From JAOAPG01 sp963791575 (GTDB lineage: Bacteria > Acidobacteriota > Terriglobia > Terriglobales > Acidobacteriaceae): DNA of 64,000 nucleotides. The notes under the pieces were generated by a model that did not search any database, had not been told where the DNA came from, and was given only the letters and a program-made list of their open reading frames with translations. Position 1 is the stretch's first letter. Every line of letters starts with the position of its first letter. The stretch spans positions 124,001 through 188,000 of the forward strand of contig CAWBSY010000002.1 in assembly GCA_963791575.1 (NCBI GenBank). The letters run 5' to 3'. Positions 25,379 to 34,981 of this stretch are shown here, piece by piece. The position numbers were made by a program, and so were the translations under genes.

Positions 25379-25902
25379 TGAAACGGCCGGCAATGCTGGT
25401 CAGTCTAATTTGTCTTTTCGCGAGCTTGGTGGGATGTGGCTATCATACGGCTGGACACGCAGTTACGATTCCTGAAAATGTGCGGACGATTGCGGTCCCG
25501 GCATTTGCCAGTCATACCCAAACCTTCAAGATAGAGCAGCTACTTACTGCTGCAGTGGTACGCGAATTGGTAACACGCACGCACTATCACATCGTGAACG
25601 AACGAAGCGAAGCAGCGGATGCGACTCTGAGCGGAACTGTACTCGCCGCCTCGAGCACTCCGCTTACTTATGACTCACAAACCGGGCGGGCTGCCAGCGC
25701 GCTTGTGGTTGTTACGATGAGAGTTGCTCTGACCGACAAGCAAGGCAAAGTTCTGTTTCAAAATCCCTCTTATCTCTTTCGCGAGCAATATCAGATTTCC
25801 GGCGATCTCGCGACCTTCTTTGAAGAAGATTCTCCGGCATTCGAGCGGCTTTCGCGTCAATTTGCGCAGACTTTAGTCTCAAATCTGCTGGAGGGTTTTT
25901 AG
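25378..25902 (+). CDS. lptE: LptE-like LPS-assembly lipoprotein
   Basis: The product has 174 residues. The signal ends at a lipobox, SLVGC, so the mature protein starts at Cys21. Then YHTAGHAVTIPENVRTIAVPAF, TRTHYHIVNERSEADAT-like strands and LVVVTMRVALTD match LptE/RlpB. It should plug the LptD barrel in the outer membrane. ATG 25378 overlaps the previous stop by one base; a GTG one codon earlier is also in frame. The holA gene follows by 16 bases. Confidence 0.82.
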   Translation: MKRPAMLVSLICLFASLVGCGYHTAGHAVTIPENVRTIAVPAFASHTQTFKIEQLLTAAVVRELVTRTHYHIVNERSEAADATLSGTVLAASSTPLTYDSQTGRAASALVVVTMRVALTDKQGKVLFQNPSYLFREQYQISGDLATFFEEDSPAFERLSRQFAQTLVSNLLEGF

Positions 25903-25918
25903 TGACGGGGAACTTCCG

Positions 25919-27041
25919 GTGAGGGCATTCGCGCAGACAGACCGGTTCGTTTCGGAGGTGCAGGCGCGTAAGCTACGTGCGGCTTATGTATTCGTCGGCG
26001 ATGAAGTATTTTTCCGCAAGCGCTGCCGCGAGGCAATTCTGGAACACCTTGTCCCGACTGATCTGCGGGATTTTAGCCTGTACGAATTTGATTTAGCCGA
26101 TACCGATCTCGCAGAAGTACTTGATCGCGCCCGAACACCTTCACTGATGGCACCCTTTCAGGTTTTTTTCGTGCGCGGTGTCAAGAATTTGTTCGGACGC
26201 GGATCGAATGAAGACAAGCTAACCGCGATTGAAAAATATTGTAAGGATCCGAATCCTGACGCTGTATTGATTTTCATTGCCGACCACATCAGCATTCCCG
26301 CCGATGCGCGCCGCATGGACATGACAGACAAGGAGCGCTATGAACGTATTCGCGAAACTCTCGGCGGATATTGCGCTATCGTCGAACTCGCTCGCGTGGA
26401 GGAAGGCGAAGCGGTGCGCTGGCTTAGCGAATACTGTGGCTCGCAAGGCGTCAAGATCGATGCTGACGCAGCGCGGGAACTGGTAGACGCACTCGGCGGC
26501 GACATGATGATGATCTCGAACGAACTCGAAAAGCTGACGCTTTATGTGGGAGAAAAGAAGCGCATCACTTTGGGCGACGTTGAGACGATGGTTCTGGCTG
26601 CCAAGCAGCGCTCGTTATATGAGTTGACGGATGCCATTTCTGCGAAAGGATCGGGTGCGTGCGCTGCAGATGCTGGATGCGATCTTCTCGACTGGCGGAG
26701 GCGATGAAGCTGCCATTGGCCATTTATATATGCTGGCAAAGACGTTCCGGCAAATGTTGGTGATTTTAGAAAGAAATGTTCGCGACCAGCGCATGTTATG
26801 GGCGGCGTTATGGCAAGGATTCCGTGTGCCTCCCTTCGCGGCAGATGACATTATTAGGCAGGCGAGAAGGTACAAATCGAAACGGGAATTGACGAGGGCG
26901 ATTCGATTGGTCGCTAAGACTGATCTCGCACTGCGTTCGAATCCTCCGAGCAAAAGATTTGTGCTGGAGAAGCTCGTGCTGGATTTAACGGCAGAGCTCA
27001 AACCAGAAGCGGGATGGATGCAAGAGGAGTTGCCCGTTTAA
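25919..27041 (+). CDS. holA: DNA polymerase III delta subunit (one-base frameshift)
   Basis: The first part (25919 onwards) has AAYVFVGDEVFFRKRCREAI, a typical delta N-terminus, and VFFVRGVKNLFG, with the AAA-like helical region to ELTDAISAK. The reading frame is then lost; the next frame continues at once with DRVRALQMLDAIFSTGGGDE and the helical C-terminal domain to 27041. Removing one G at 26648/26649 joins them into about 373 residues, a normal length. HolA loads the sliding clamp and is essential, so a sequence error or a real but tolerated shift is likelier than a pseudogene. Start is GTG 25919. Confidence 0.85.
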
Positions 27042-27100
27042 GTTGTTTGGATCCCTCCTTCATTTGAACAGTTCAGTTCAAAGCACTACCATTGATTGGT

Positions 27101-28807
27101 ATGCATGTTGAAACCGAGATTTCTTCGTCCGCCTACACTCCCATTCGCGCTCCTCGGGGCAATCAGATTTCCTGTAAAGGCTGGCAGCAGGAAGCCGCCA
27201 TGCGCATGCTCATGAATAATCTCGATGAGGAAGTTGCGGAACGGCCGAGGGACCTCGTCGTATACGGCGGAACCGGGCGGGCAGCGCGCAGTTGGGAGGC
27301 TTATCACGCAATTATTTCTTCTTTGAAAAATTTGGACGACGATGAGACTCTGCTCGTCCAATCAGGCAAGCCGGTTGGAATTTTCAAGACGCATGAATAC
27401 GCGCCGCGAGTACTGATCGCTAACTCTAATCTTGTCGGGCATTGGTCGAACTGGGAGAAGTTCAACGAACTCGAGCGAGCGGGGCTAATGATGTACGGAC
27501 AGATGACGGCAGGGTCGTGGATCTACATTGGCTCGCAGGGAATTGTGCAGGGAACGTTCGAGACTTTTTCTGCCGCGGGAGAAAAACATTTTGGTGGCGA
27601 CCTTGCGGGAAAGCTGATCGTGAGCGGTGGTATGGGTGGCATGGGCGGCGCTCAGCCACTTGCAGCGACTATGACAGGCGCGGCGTTCTTGGGAATCGAC
27701 GTCGATCCCGAACGCATCCAGAAGCGCCTTAAAACTGGTTATTGCGATTTCATGGTGACTACGCTCGATGAAGCGCTGCGCATTCTAAAAAATGCGTTAG
27801 GAAAAAAAGAAAATGTTTCGGTTGGATTGGTAGGGAACTGCGCAGAGATTATTCCTGAGCTTGCTGAACGCGGCGTGGTGCCAGATATTCTGACGGACCA
27901 GACTTCCGCGCACGATCCGCTGAACGGATACGTTCCCAGTGGCATGACCTTGCAGGAAGCCAATGCGCTGCGAAACAGTGATCCGCAGGCTTATCAAGAA
28001 AAATCGCTTGATTCGATCGCGCGTCACGTCGAGGGCATGTTGCGTTTGCAGAAGATGGGGTCCGTGACGTTTGACTACGGAAATAATATTCGCACTTTTG
28101 CTTTTCAGCGTGGAGTGAAGAATGCGTATGACTTCCCGGGATTCGTGCCGGAATATATCCGTCCTTTATTTTGCGAAGGACGCGGACCATTCCGCTGGGT
28201 AGCGTTATCCGGAGAGGCTTCGGATATTCATGTGACCGATGACTTGGTCTTGGAACTGTTCCCCGAAAACAAGATCTTGCGGCGATGGATTGATCTGGCA
28301 AAAAAGCGAATTAAATTTCAGGGGCTTCCAGCAAGAATTTGCTGGCTCGGATATGGAGAACGGGCACAGTTCGCGCTGGCGATGAACGATTTGGTAAAGA
28401 AAGGAAAGATCAAAGCACCAATCGTGATTGGACGCGATCACCTCGACTGCGGCTCTGTGGCATCTCCGTTCCGCGAAACTGAAAGCATGAAAGACGGAAG
28501 CGATGCGGTGGCAGATTGGCCGCTCCTCAATGCGCTGGTGAACACGGCAGCGGGAGCGTCGTGGGTTTCAATCCACAATGGCGGTGGAGTTGGCATCGGG
28601 TACTCTTTGCACGCAGGCCAAGTGACGGTAGCAGACGGAACGGAAATGATGGCGAAGCGAATCGAGCGCGTGCTGACAACAGATCCAGGGATGGGAATCA
28701 TCAGGCACGTCGATGCGGGGTATGATGATGCCAAAAAATTCGCGAAAGAGAAGGGTGTGAAGGTGCCAGTCAACCTTAGCAAACAGACTCCTAACGCTAG
28801 GAGTTGA
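27101..28807 (+). CDS. hutU: urocanate hydratase
   Basis: The 568-residue protein has the urocanase landmarks: YGGTGRAARSWEAY, HEYAPRVLIANSNLVG, MYGQMTAGSWIYIGSQGIVQ, SGGMGGMGGAQPLA for the tightly bound NAD, and FDYGNNIRT late. It adds water to urocanate in histidine breakdown. The ATG at 27101 is preferred over TTG 27092. It overlaps tail-to-tail the acyltransferase gene by 11 bases. HutI, the next enzyme, is 1.4 kb downstream on the same strand. Confidence 0.95.
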   Translation: MHVETEISSSAYTPIRAPRGNQISCKGWQQEAAMRMLMNNLDEEVAERPRDLVVYGGTGRAARSWEAYHAIISSLKNLDDDETLLVQSGKPVGIFKTHEYAPRVLIANSNLVGHWSNWEKFNELERAGLMMYGQMTAGSWIYIGSQGIVQGTFETFSAAGEKHFGGDLAGKLIVSGGMGGMGGAQPLAATMTGAAFLGIDVDPERIQKRLKTGYCDFMVTTLDEALRILKNALGKKENVSVGLVGNCAEIIPELAERGVVPDILTDQTSAHDPLNGYVPSGMTLQEANALRNSDPQAYQEKSLDSIARHVEGMLRLQKMGSVTFDYGNNIRTFAFQRGVKNAYDFPGFVPEYIRPLFCEGRGPFRWVALSGEASDIHVTDDLVLELFPENKILRRWIDLAKKRIKFQGLPARICWLGYGERAQFALAMNDLVKKGKIKAPIVIGRDHLDCGSVASPFRETESMKDGSDAVADWPLLNALVNTAAGASWVSIHNGGGVGIGYSLHAGQVTVADGTEMMAKRIERVLTTDPGMGIIRHVDAGYDDAKKFAKEKGVKVPVNLSKQTPNARS

Positions 28808-29942
28808 GACTGATCGGCGTATCGACAGAAACTGAGGCATCAGCATAAGAAATAGTCGCGGCGTGCGAATTATGGCCCATCCGCAAGAATCTCTCCTCAA
28901 GAGAGCGTCGCGACAGATAAGCAATTCCAATTGCTAATATAATCCCCCCACTGAAACGTAAAAGAGCAGCAAGTGTAGGTTGTCCACGCGTCACGAGGGC
29001 TGCTAACGGATGGGAAAGCAAAACTTCGGATATACGAAATGCGAGTATGTGGACCAGATACAAACCATAGCTAATGAACCCGAAAAATTTAAGTATTGGC
29101 TGATCGATGAGAAATCTCCAGTGGCTAGTCCCAAGAAGCAGCATGCACGACAAGAAACCCGCGGAAGTCAGATTACAGGCGGTGGCCACGAATGCCGTGC
29201 CGGCTAGTGGGTGGCGCAGCAAAACGAAAAAAGCAACACTGCTGGCCGTCATGACGAACGGGGCTACACGGGCCAGTTGATTGCGATGGAAAAACGGCAT
29301 ATGCAGCCATATTGCCAGAAGCGCTCCGAGAGAAAGTCCATCCAGGTTGAACCAGGTGTAAAGAGATGAGAAGTTCGGCAGGGAGTGATTGTAGTAAAAG
29401 TCAAAAATTCGTAGAAGGGGGCTGCATAGGAACATTGTGGTTGTCAGGGCCAACAACTTCCGGCGGGATGACAAATGCACAACCAGCGGCCAAATCATGT
29501 AGAAATGTTCTTCAACTGCTAATGACCATAACGGCCCGTACTGCAGTCCGACCCCCAACATGGGAGCAAGGTTAGCGAGGAACAGCGCGCTGACCATCAA
29601 AAAGCGGAAAGATATCCAGCCCCCAATGATTAGGACGAAAAGTATTCCCCATAATGCGGGAAGAATACGCAACGCCCGACGAAAATAGAACCGGCGAAAA
29701 TAGTCAGGGCTCCTTTTACCGTTAAGTAGAATTCCGGTAATTAAGAAACCAGATAGTACGAAAAACAGATTTACTCCAGCCCATCCATATTGAGATACAC
29801 CGAAGAGCAATCGTCCCGGGAAAGAGAGCTCCGCATGTGACGGCCGGGCCATACCATGGAAGAACAAAACCAGCAAAATGGCAATGCCTCGAACCGAATC
29901 AAGTTCGGGCATGTAGCTGCGGATCAGTGGAATCTCCGACAT
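28797..29942 (-). CDS. acyltransferase-3 (OafA/YrhL) membrane protein
   Basis: The start at ATG 29942 follows AAAGGAG; a TTG at 29963 is possible. The 381-residue product has about ten hydrophobic helices and the acyltransferase-3 signature: ELDSVRGIAILLVLFFHG near the N-terminus, FFVLSGFLIT and RRALRILPALWG. The LWSLAVEEHFYMIWPL segment carries the charged pair typical of the family. It probably adds acetyl or another short acyl group to a surface polysaccharide or lipid. It interrupts hutU and hutI and is in the opposite orientation. Confidence 0.88.
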   Translation of the reverse strand: MSEIPLIRSYMPELDSVRGIAILLVLFFHGMARPSHAELSFPGRLLFGVSQYGWAGVNLFFVLSGFLITGILLNGKRSPDYFRRFYFRRALRILPALWGILFVLIIGGWISFRFLMVSALFLANLAPMLGVGLQYGPLWSLAVEEHFYMIWPLVVHLSSRRKLLALTTTMFLCSPLLRIFDFYYNHSLPNFSSLYTWFNLDGLSLGALLAIWLHMPFFHRNQLARVAPFVMTASSVAFFVLLRHPLAGTAFVATACNLTSAGFLSCMLLLGTSHWRFLIDQPILKFFGFISYGLYLVHILAFRISEVLLSHPLAALVTRGQPTLAALLRFSGGIILAIGIAYLSRRSLEERFLRMGHNSHAATISYADASVSVDTPISLNS

Positions 29943-30201
29943 AGAGGCGTCTTCTCCTTTCAAATCCAGGTCGGCCTTATTGATGTAAAAGAATTAAATA
30001 AGGCGATCTGTGATTCTCCTCTTTAACTTTCGCGAAGCTTGCGCGCCTGTTTTTTTGCCATTATAGGCTGAGTCGTTGTGAAGAGGCGCGCTTTGTATTC
30101 ATAATGCCAGAGATGGAAAAGTGTACATTCGCCCTGCTAGACTAAAAGAATTGAGCTTACATAAGAAGACTGCGTACGGAAGCAATAATTTCCTGCTCCT
30201 G

Positions 30202-31462
30202 ATGAATATTGGGCAACTCATCAGTCTTCGCTCTCGCTCCTCTGGTGAAGGTCCACGGCGGGGCTCCGATCTTTCGGAACTTGGCATCGTTGAAGATGCC
30301 GCCGTCCTATGCGTCGGAGGAAAGGTCGTCTCGATCGGCAAGACCAAAGACGCCCTGCGTGATCCCTTGGATCAAGAAAAATCGAAAGAAAATAGTTGAA
30401 ATCGATTGCAAGCAGCAAGTTGTTTTGCCAGGATTTGTCGATTCTCATACCCATCCCGTTTTCGTAACGCCTCGCCTTGTGGATTTTGAAAAACGCATTT
30501 CTGGCGCATCCTATGAAGAGATTGCCGCTGCTGGAGGTGGCATTCGGTCGAGTTTGGACGGGGTGCGGAAGGCCACGAAAAAAGATTTGGCCGGGAAAGT
30601 TCTAATCGCGTTCCGCGAAATGGCTGCTCAAGGTACCACGACGGTTGAAGCGAAATCGGGCTATGGTCTTACGCTTGAATCGGAACTCAAGTCGCTTGCA
30701 GCTATTGGCGACGCCGCGACTCGCTGGCCTGGAACGGTCGTTCGGACACTACTCGGAGCACATGTAGTCCCTAAAGAATTTGAGGGCCGCTCACGAAAGT
30801 ACGTCGAACTCGTCTGTAATGAGATGGTTCCGCAAGCAGCAAAGCGCAAGTTAGCCCAATTTGTCGATGTTTTTGCGGAACGAGGAGCTTTTTCCATCGA
30901 CGACGCTGCCAGGATCTTCGAGGCCGCACGACAACACGGTTTGGGCACTCGTGCACACGTTTGTCAGCTCAGTGAAGCCAATCTGCGGTCATTGCTGCAA
31001 TTCGATCCGGCGTCGCTCGATCACCTCGATCACGTTAGTGATGCCGATATCGCACTCCTAGCTAAACAGCAAACCGTCGCTACGTTAGTTCCGGGCGCGA
31101 ATTATTTTTTAGGTTTGGAGAAGTATCCTCCAGCTCGAAAGTTGATCGATGGAGGCGTTGCAGTGGCATTGGCAACCGACTACAACCCAGGCTCTTCGCC
31201 GACGCCGAGCATGCCTTTCGTGATGTCGCTTGCGTGTACGCACATGAAAATGTCGCCCGCCGAGAGCATTGCGGCGGCAACAATCAATGGCGCTTGGGCG
31301 TTACGGCTTCAGCACCGCAAGGGATCGATTGAGCCCGGGAAAGATGCAGATTTGGCGATATTTTCAGTCAACGATTACCGCGAAATTCCATACTGGTTTG
31401 CATCTAACCAATGTGTGCTGACGGTTCTAAATGGAATCTGCGAGTCTCAGGGGCTCGCCTGA
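30202..31462 (+). CDS. hutI: imidazolonepropionase (one-base frameshift)
   Basis: The first frame, from about ATG 30202 (MNIGQLISLRS), carries the N-terminal beta-domain through IVEDAAVLCVGGKVVSIGK. The second frame continues with VVLPGFVDSHTHPVF, the HxH metal motif, then VEAKSGYGLTLE, AHVCQLSEANLRSL and LATDYNPGSSPTPSM. One surplus A near 30391 breaks it. Joined, it is about 419 residues, normal for HutI, which opens imidazolonepropionate to formimino-glutamate. The exact start is uncertain: GTG 30121 is also in frame and no ribosome site is good. Confidence 0.85.
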
Positions 31463-31520
31463 CGAACTAACGCGCCGATCCATGCAAATAGTTGGAGCTT
31501 AGATTTAAACTAAGGACAAT

Positions 31521-34145
31521 ATGAAACGATTATTCTGGTTGTTGTTTGGAGTTTTATTACTCGGTTCCTTTGCCGCAGCCCAACGGCTGCCTGACCTCGC
31601 AGTACCCGAAAACTATCAGCTGAGTTTCGCGCCCGATTTCGCGAAAGATAACTTTATCGGCAATGAGACCATTCAAGTCCGGATTCTAAAGCCGACGACA
31701 AAGATTGTGCTGAACGCCGCGGACATCGACTTTCAGGATGTCAACATTAGCAGCGGAGGGGTATCTCAGAAGGTCCGCGTCTTCATTGACAAGGAAAAAG
31801 AGTTTGCCACGCTGGTTGTCGACAAAGAGATTCAGCCTGGCCCGGCGAGTGTTCAGATTCAATACACCGGAATCCTCAACAAGGAACTCCGCGGTTTCTA
31901 TCTTGGGAAGGAAGGGAACGGCAAAAAATACGCCGTTACCCAGTTCGAATCAACCGATGCACGCCGCGCATTTCCGTCTTTTGACGAGCCCGCCTATAAG
32001 GCAACCTACGACATTACGGTGATCGCTGACAAAGGTAAAGTTGCGATTTCGAACAAGCCAGTGATTGCAGACACGCCCGGACCCGGCGCCGACAAGCACA
32101 CGGTGAAATTCGCGACCACCGCGAAAATGTCCACTTACCTGGTAGCGGTGGCAGTCGGTGATTTCGAATATATTGAAGGTTCAGCGGACGGGATTCCGAT
32201 TCGCGTCTATGCCACGCCCGGGAAAAAACAGATGGGAACATTCGCCCTGGCTACTGCCGAGCAATGCATCAAATATTACGACCATTACTTCGGCGTTAAA
32301 TATCCATTTCAAAAATTAGACCTTATCGGACTGCCAGATTTCGCAGCGGGCGCAATGGAAAACACCGGTGCGATTACCTTCCGCGAAATTGTTTTGCTGT
32401 TGGATGAAAAGCACGCGTCAATTCCGCAGGAGAAGCAGGTAGCGGTGGTCATCGCACATGAGATCGCCCACCAATGGTTCGGCGATTTGGTGACAATGAA
32501 ATGGTGGGATGACATCTGGCTCAACGAAGGCTTCGCCACCTGGATGGAAAGCAAACCCGTCGCCGCCTGGAAACCTGAGTGGAATCTTCCGCTTGACGAC
32601 GTGCTCGATGCAAACCGAACGCTTGATGTAGATGCGCTGGCGAACACGCGTCCGATACATCAGGAAGCCGAGACTCCATCGCAGATTCAGGAGCTGTTTG
32701 ACGGCATCGCTTACGGTAAAGCGGCCGCCGTACTGCGCATGCTTGAGACGTATTTGGGTCCAGAAACATTTCGTGCTGGTGTTGTGAGATACATCAAGCA
32801 ACACGAGTACGGCAATTCCACGGCCGATGATTTCTGGCGAGCCTTGACCGAAGCGTCAAAAAAGCCTGTGGATCAGATTATGCCGACATTCGTCAAACAG
32901 TCCGGCGCGCCTCTGGTCTCGATTAAATCTCAATGCTCGGGAAATACCACCAACGTGGACTTGTCGCAGCAACGATACTTTAGCGATCGGAAACTTTTTG
33001 AGCGCGGCAGTGACGAGCAATGGCAGGTCCCTGTCTGTATGAAAGCTGAAGCAAACGAAAAGAGCGAAGTGAAATGCGAGCTGCTGACAAAGAAAGAGGA
33101 GAGCTTCACTTTGCCGGGTTGCGCAAATTGGGTCTTAGCAAATGCCGACGCAACGGGATATTACCGTTCCGCTTATGAAGCTGAGGCGATTAATGCGATG
33201 TCACAGAATTTCGAGACCAAATTGACGCCGGCAGAACGTATCCGTTCTCTGGGAGACACTTGGGCTTCGGTGAGAGTCGGATCGCAGCCCATCAGCAGCT
33301 TTCTTACTCTTGCGGATGGTCTTGCAGGGGAACGAAGCGCAACAGTGATGGAGCAAGGCACGAATCAGCTAACTTATATCAGCGAACATCTGGTAAATGA
33401 CGCAGACCGCGAGTCCTATCAACGATGGGTAAGAAATCTGCTGAGCCCTTCGGCGAAGGAACTAGGGTGGCAGCCCGGTCCTAAAGACGACGATGATCGC
33501 AGAACGTTGCGGGCACGGGTTCTCTATACGTTGGGTTACGTGGGACGCGATCCTGAGACTCTTGCTCAAGCGAACAAATTGGCACAGGAAGAGTTGTCCA
33601 ATCCAGGCGCAGTCGATCCGACGATGGCATCCGCAGTTCTTAACTTGGCTGCGTTGAATGGCGATGAATCGCTATACGACAAAATCCTGGAGCGCATGAA
33701 GAGCGCATCGTCTCCGGGCGAATACTATCGCTGGCAAGGAGCTCTGAGCCGGTTCACTGATCCCAAGTTGATCAACCGCACTTTGGAATTCGCGCTGACG
33801 CCTGCCGTCCGAAGTCAGGATATGACCCACCTGATCGCGGCTGTAATGGGAACTCCTGCAGGACAACAAATTGCGTGGGATTTTGTGCGCTCCCATTGGC
33901 AGCAAATTGATGCGGTGCAGAAGGGATACAACAGCGGAGCCATCGTTCAAACCACTGGTTCGTTCTGCAGCGCCCAATTGCATAATGACGTGCAGGATTT
34001 TTTTGCAATGCACGCGGTGCCGGATGCGCAACGTACATTGCGGCAGTCGCTTGAGCGAATCAATTACTGCGTAGATCTGAAATCGCAACAGTCGAATCAA
34101 CTGGCCTCGTGGCTCGATCGATATGGGAGCGCGTCGGGCCGTTGA
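31521..34145 (+). CDS. secreted M1-family aminopeptidase
   Basis: The protein has 874 residues. A signal peptide (LFWLLFGVLLLGSFAAAQ) shows export. The exopeptidase motif GAMEN lies in FAAGAMENTGAITF, and the zinc site is His313-Glu-x-x-His317 in AHEIAHQWFGD with Glu336 in WLNEGFATWM. An ERAP1-like C-terminal region follows to YGSASGR. It trims N-terminal residues from peptides in the periplasm. It begins 58 bases after hutI, possibly read through from it. A hairpin follows the stop. Confidence 0.93.
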   Translation: MKRLFWLLFGVLLLGSFAAAQRLPDLAVPENYQLSFAPDFAKDNFIGNETIQVRILKPTTKIVLNAADIDFQDVNISSGGVSQKVRVFIDKEKEFATLVVDKEIQPGPASVQIQYTGILNKELRGFYLGKEGNGKKYAVTQFESTDARRAFPSFDEPAYKATYDITVIADKGKVAISNKPVIADTPGPGADKHTVKFATTAKMSTYLVAVAVGDFEYIEGSADGIPIRVYATPGKKQMGTFALATAEQCIKYYDHYFGVKYPFQKLDLIGLPDFAAGAMENTGAITFREIVLLLDEKHASIPQEKQVAVVIAHEIAHQWFGDLVTMKWWDDIWLNEGFATWMESKPVAAWKPEWNLPLDDVLDANRTLDVDALANTRPIHQEAETPSQIQELFDGIAYGKAAAVLRMLETYLGPETFRAGVVRYIKQHEYGNSTADDFWRALTEASKKPVDQIMPTFVKQSGAPLVSIKSQCSGNTTNVDLSQQRYFSDRKLFERGSDEQWQVPVCMKAEANEKSEVKCELLTKKEESFTLPGCANWVLANADATGYYRSAYEAEAINAMSQNFETKLTPAERIRSLGDTWASVRVGSQPISSFLTLADGLAGERSATVMEQGTNQLTYISEHLVNDADRESYQRWVRNLLSPSAKELGWQPGPKDDDDRRTLRARVLYTLGYVGRDPETLAQANKLAQEELSNPGAVDPTMASAVLNLAALNGDESLYDKILERMKSASSPGEYYRWQGALSRFTDPKLINRTLEFALTPAVRSQDMTHLIAAVMGTPAGQQIAWDFVRSHWQQIDAVQKGYNSGAIVQTTGSFCSAQLHNDVQDFFAMHAVPDAQRTLRQSLERINYCVDLKSQQSNQLASWLDRYGSASGR

Positions 34146-34155
34146 TCTTTCCTGT

Positions 34156-34187
34156 GGGTGGTCGCAAGTTAGAGGCTGCGATCACCC
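34156..34187 (+). terminator. hairpin after the aminopeptidase gene, possible terminator
   Basis: GGGTGGTCGCA pairs with TGCGATCACCC (11 pairs, one G-T) across 10 bases, starting 11 bases after the stop. No T run follows, so termination is not certain. Confidence 0.4.
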
Positions 34188-34304
34188 ATGCGCGGTTCGA
34201 ATAACTCTTCCGAGCGTTCTCGATCTAGAGATCTCGATTTAAAGAGAGGAGAATTTCGTTCGGAATCTTTCGCAATCTTGATTCGCGTTATCGGCAGCTG
34301 CGCA

Positions 34305-34333
34305 TTGAGCGAATCGGAGTTGGTTGATATAAT
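34305..34333 (+). promoter_or_regulatory. sigma-70-type promoter for tRNA-Phe
   Basis: TTGAGC at 34305-34310, a 17-base spacer, and a perfect TATAAT at 34328-34333. The tRNA begins about 105 bases beyond the likely start of transcription. Confidence 0.7.
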
Positions 34334-34446
34334 CGGTGCTGTTTAAAAACCTGCAGCACTAACTGCTTGTCTTTGCCGGAAATCCCGCCAAAGTCTTCGT
34401 ATGTCCCACACGAGCAATATGCTTTGAGCGTCGTGGGATAAAACGT

Positions 34447-34522
34447 GGCCAGGTAGCTCAGGTGGTAGAGCGCAGCCCTGAAAAGGCTGGCGTCGGCGGT
34501 TCAACTCCGTCCCTGGCCACCA
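34447..34522 (+). tRNA. tRNA-Phe (GAA)
   Basis: A full cloverleaf is visible: acceptor GGCCAGG/CCTGGCC, D arm GCTC..GAGC, anticodon stem CAGCC/GGCTG with loop CTGAAAA (anticodon GAA), T arm GGCGG-TTCAACT-CCGTC, discriminator A and an encoded CCA at 34520-34522. It decodes both Phe codons. Confidence 0.97.
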
Positions 34523-34674
34523 TGTTTTCAATCACTTGCACTCCTCGTACTTCGCTCCTTGGCTGCAATGCTGCAATTCCTTCCTGAGTTCAGTTAATAC
34601 TCGGGCTTCGACCCAACCGCGCTGTGAAATCCGACTCGGGGGTAGGCTTCAAGACGCCCCCATTAGCCTCGAGT

Positions 34675-34908
34675 TCACCCCTCCTGCTTCTCGTGAACGA
34701 ACCGATAGCTCCGCAGAAGCTTTCCGTCGCCGGTCGCCCAGTGCACATGCTCCGGTTCGATCTGGATGAACGGGCGCACGCGGAAGTGAATGGCGGTGTC
34801 GTCGGTAAACTTGACAGTAGTGTTGCGCCAATCCGATTCATTGGTGACAGTGACTTTCGCGACGGTCTTGCCGACCACTTCTGGATATTCATGAATGCGT
34901 TGTGGCAT
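34675..34908 (-). CDS. small hypothetical protein
   Basis: The 77-residue product starts at ATG 34908 behind GAAAGGA. It has strand-rich sequence VVGKTVAKVTVTNESDW, VKFTDDTAIHFRVRPFIQI and GDGKLLRSYRFV, which looks like one folded beta domain. Overlapping frames on the same strand are less protein-like. I know no family. Nearby are only the tRNA and the alpha-galactosidase gene. Confidence 0.5.
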   Translation of the reverse strand: MPQRIHEYPEVVGKTVAKVTVTNESDWRNTTVKFTDDTAIHFRVRPFIQIEPEHVHWATGDGKLLRSYRFVHEKQEG

Positions 34909-34981
34909 TAGCGTTTTCCTTTCTGCCGTCGCAATGGTTCGGATCTCAGGGGGAAAGCTTTCAGTGGTCTCGTGTAGGGAG

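Noticed and set aside
34343..34531. 62-residue ORF on the minus strand
   Set aside because: It is antisense to tRNA-Phe. Such reading frames arise from the tRNA sequence and are a known annotation artefact.
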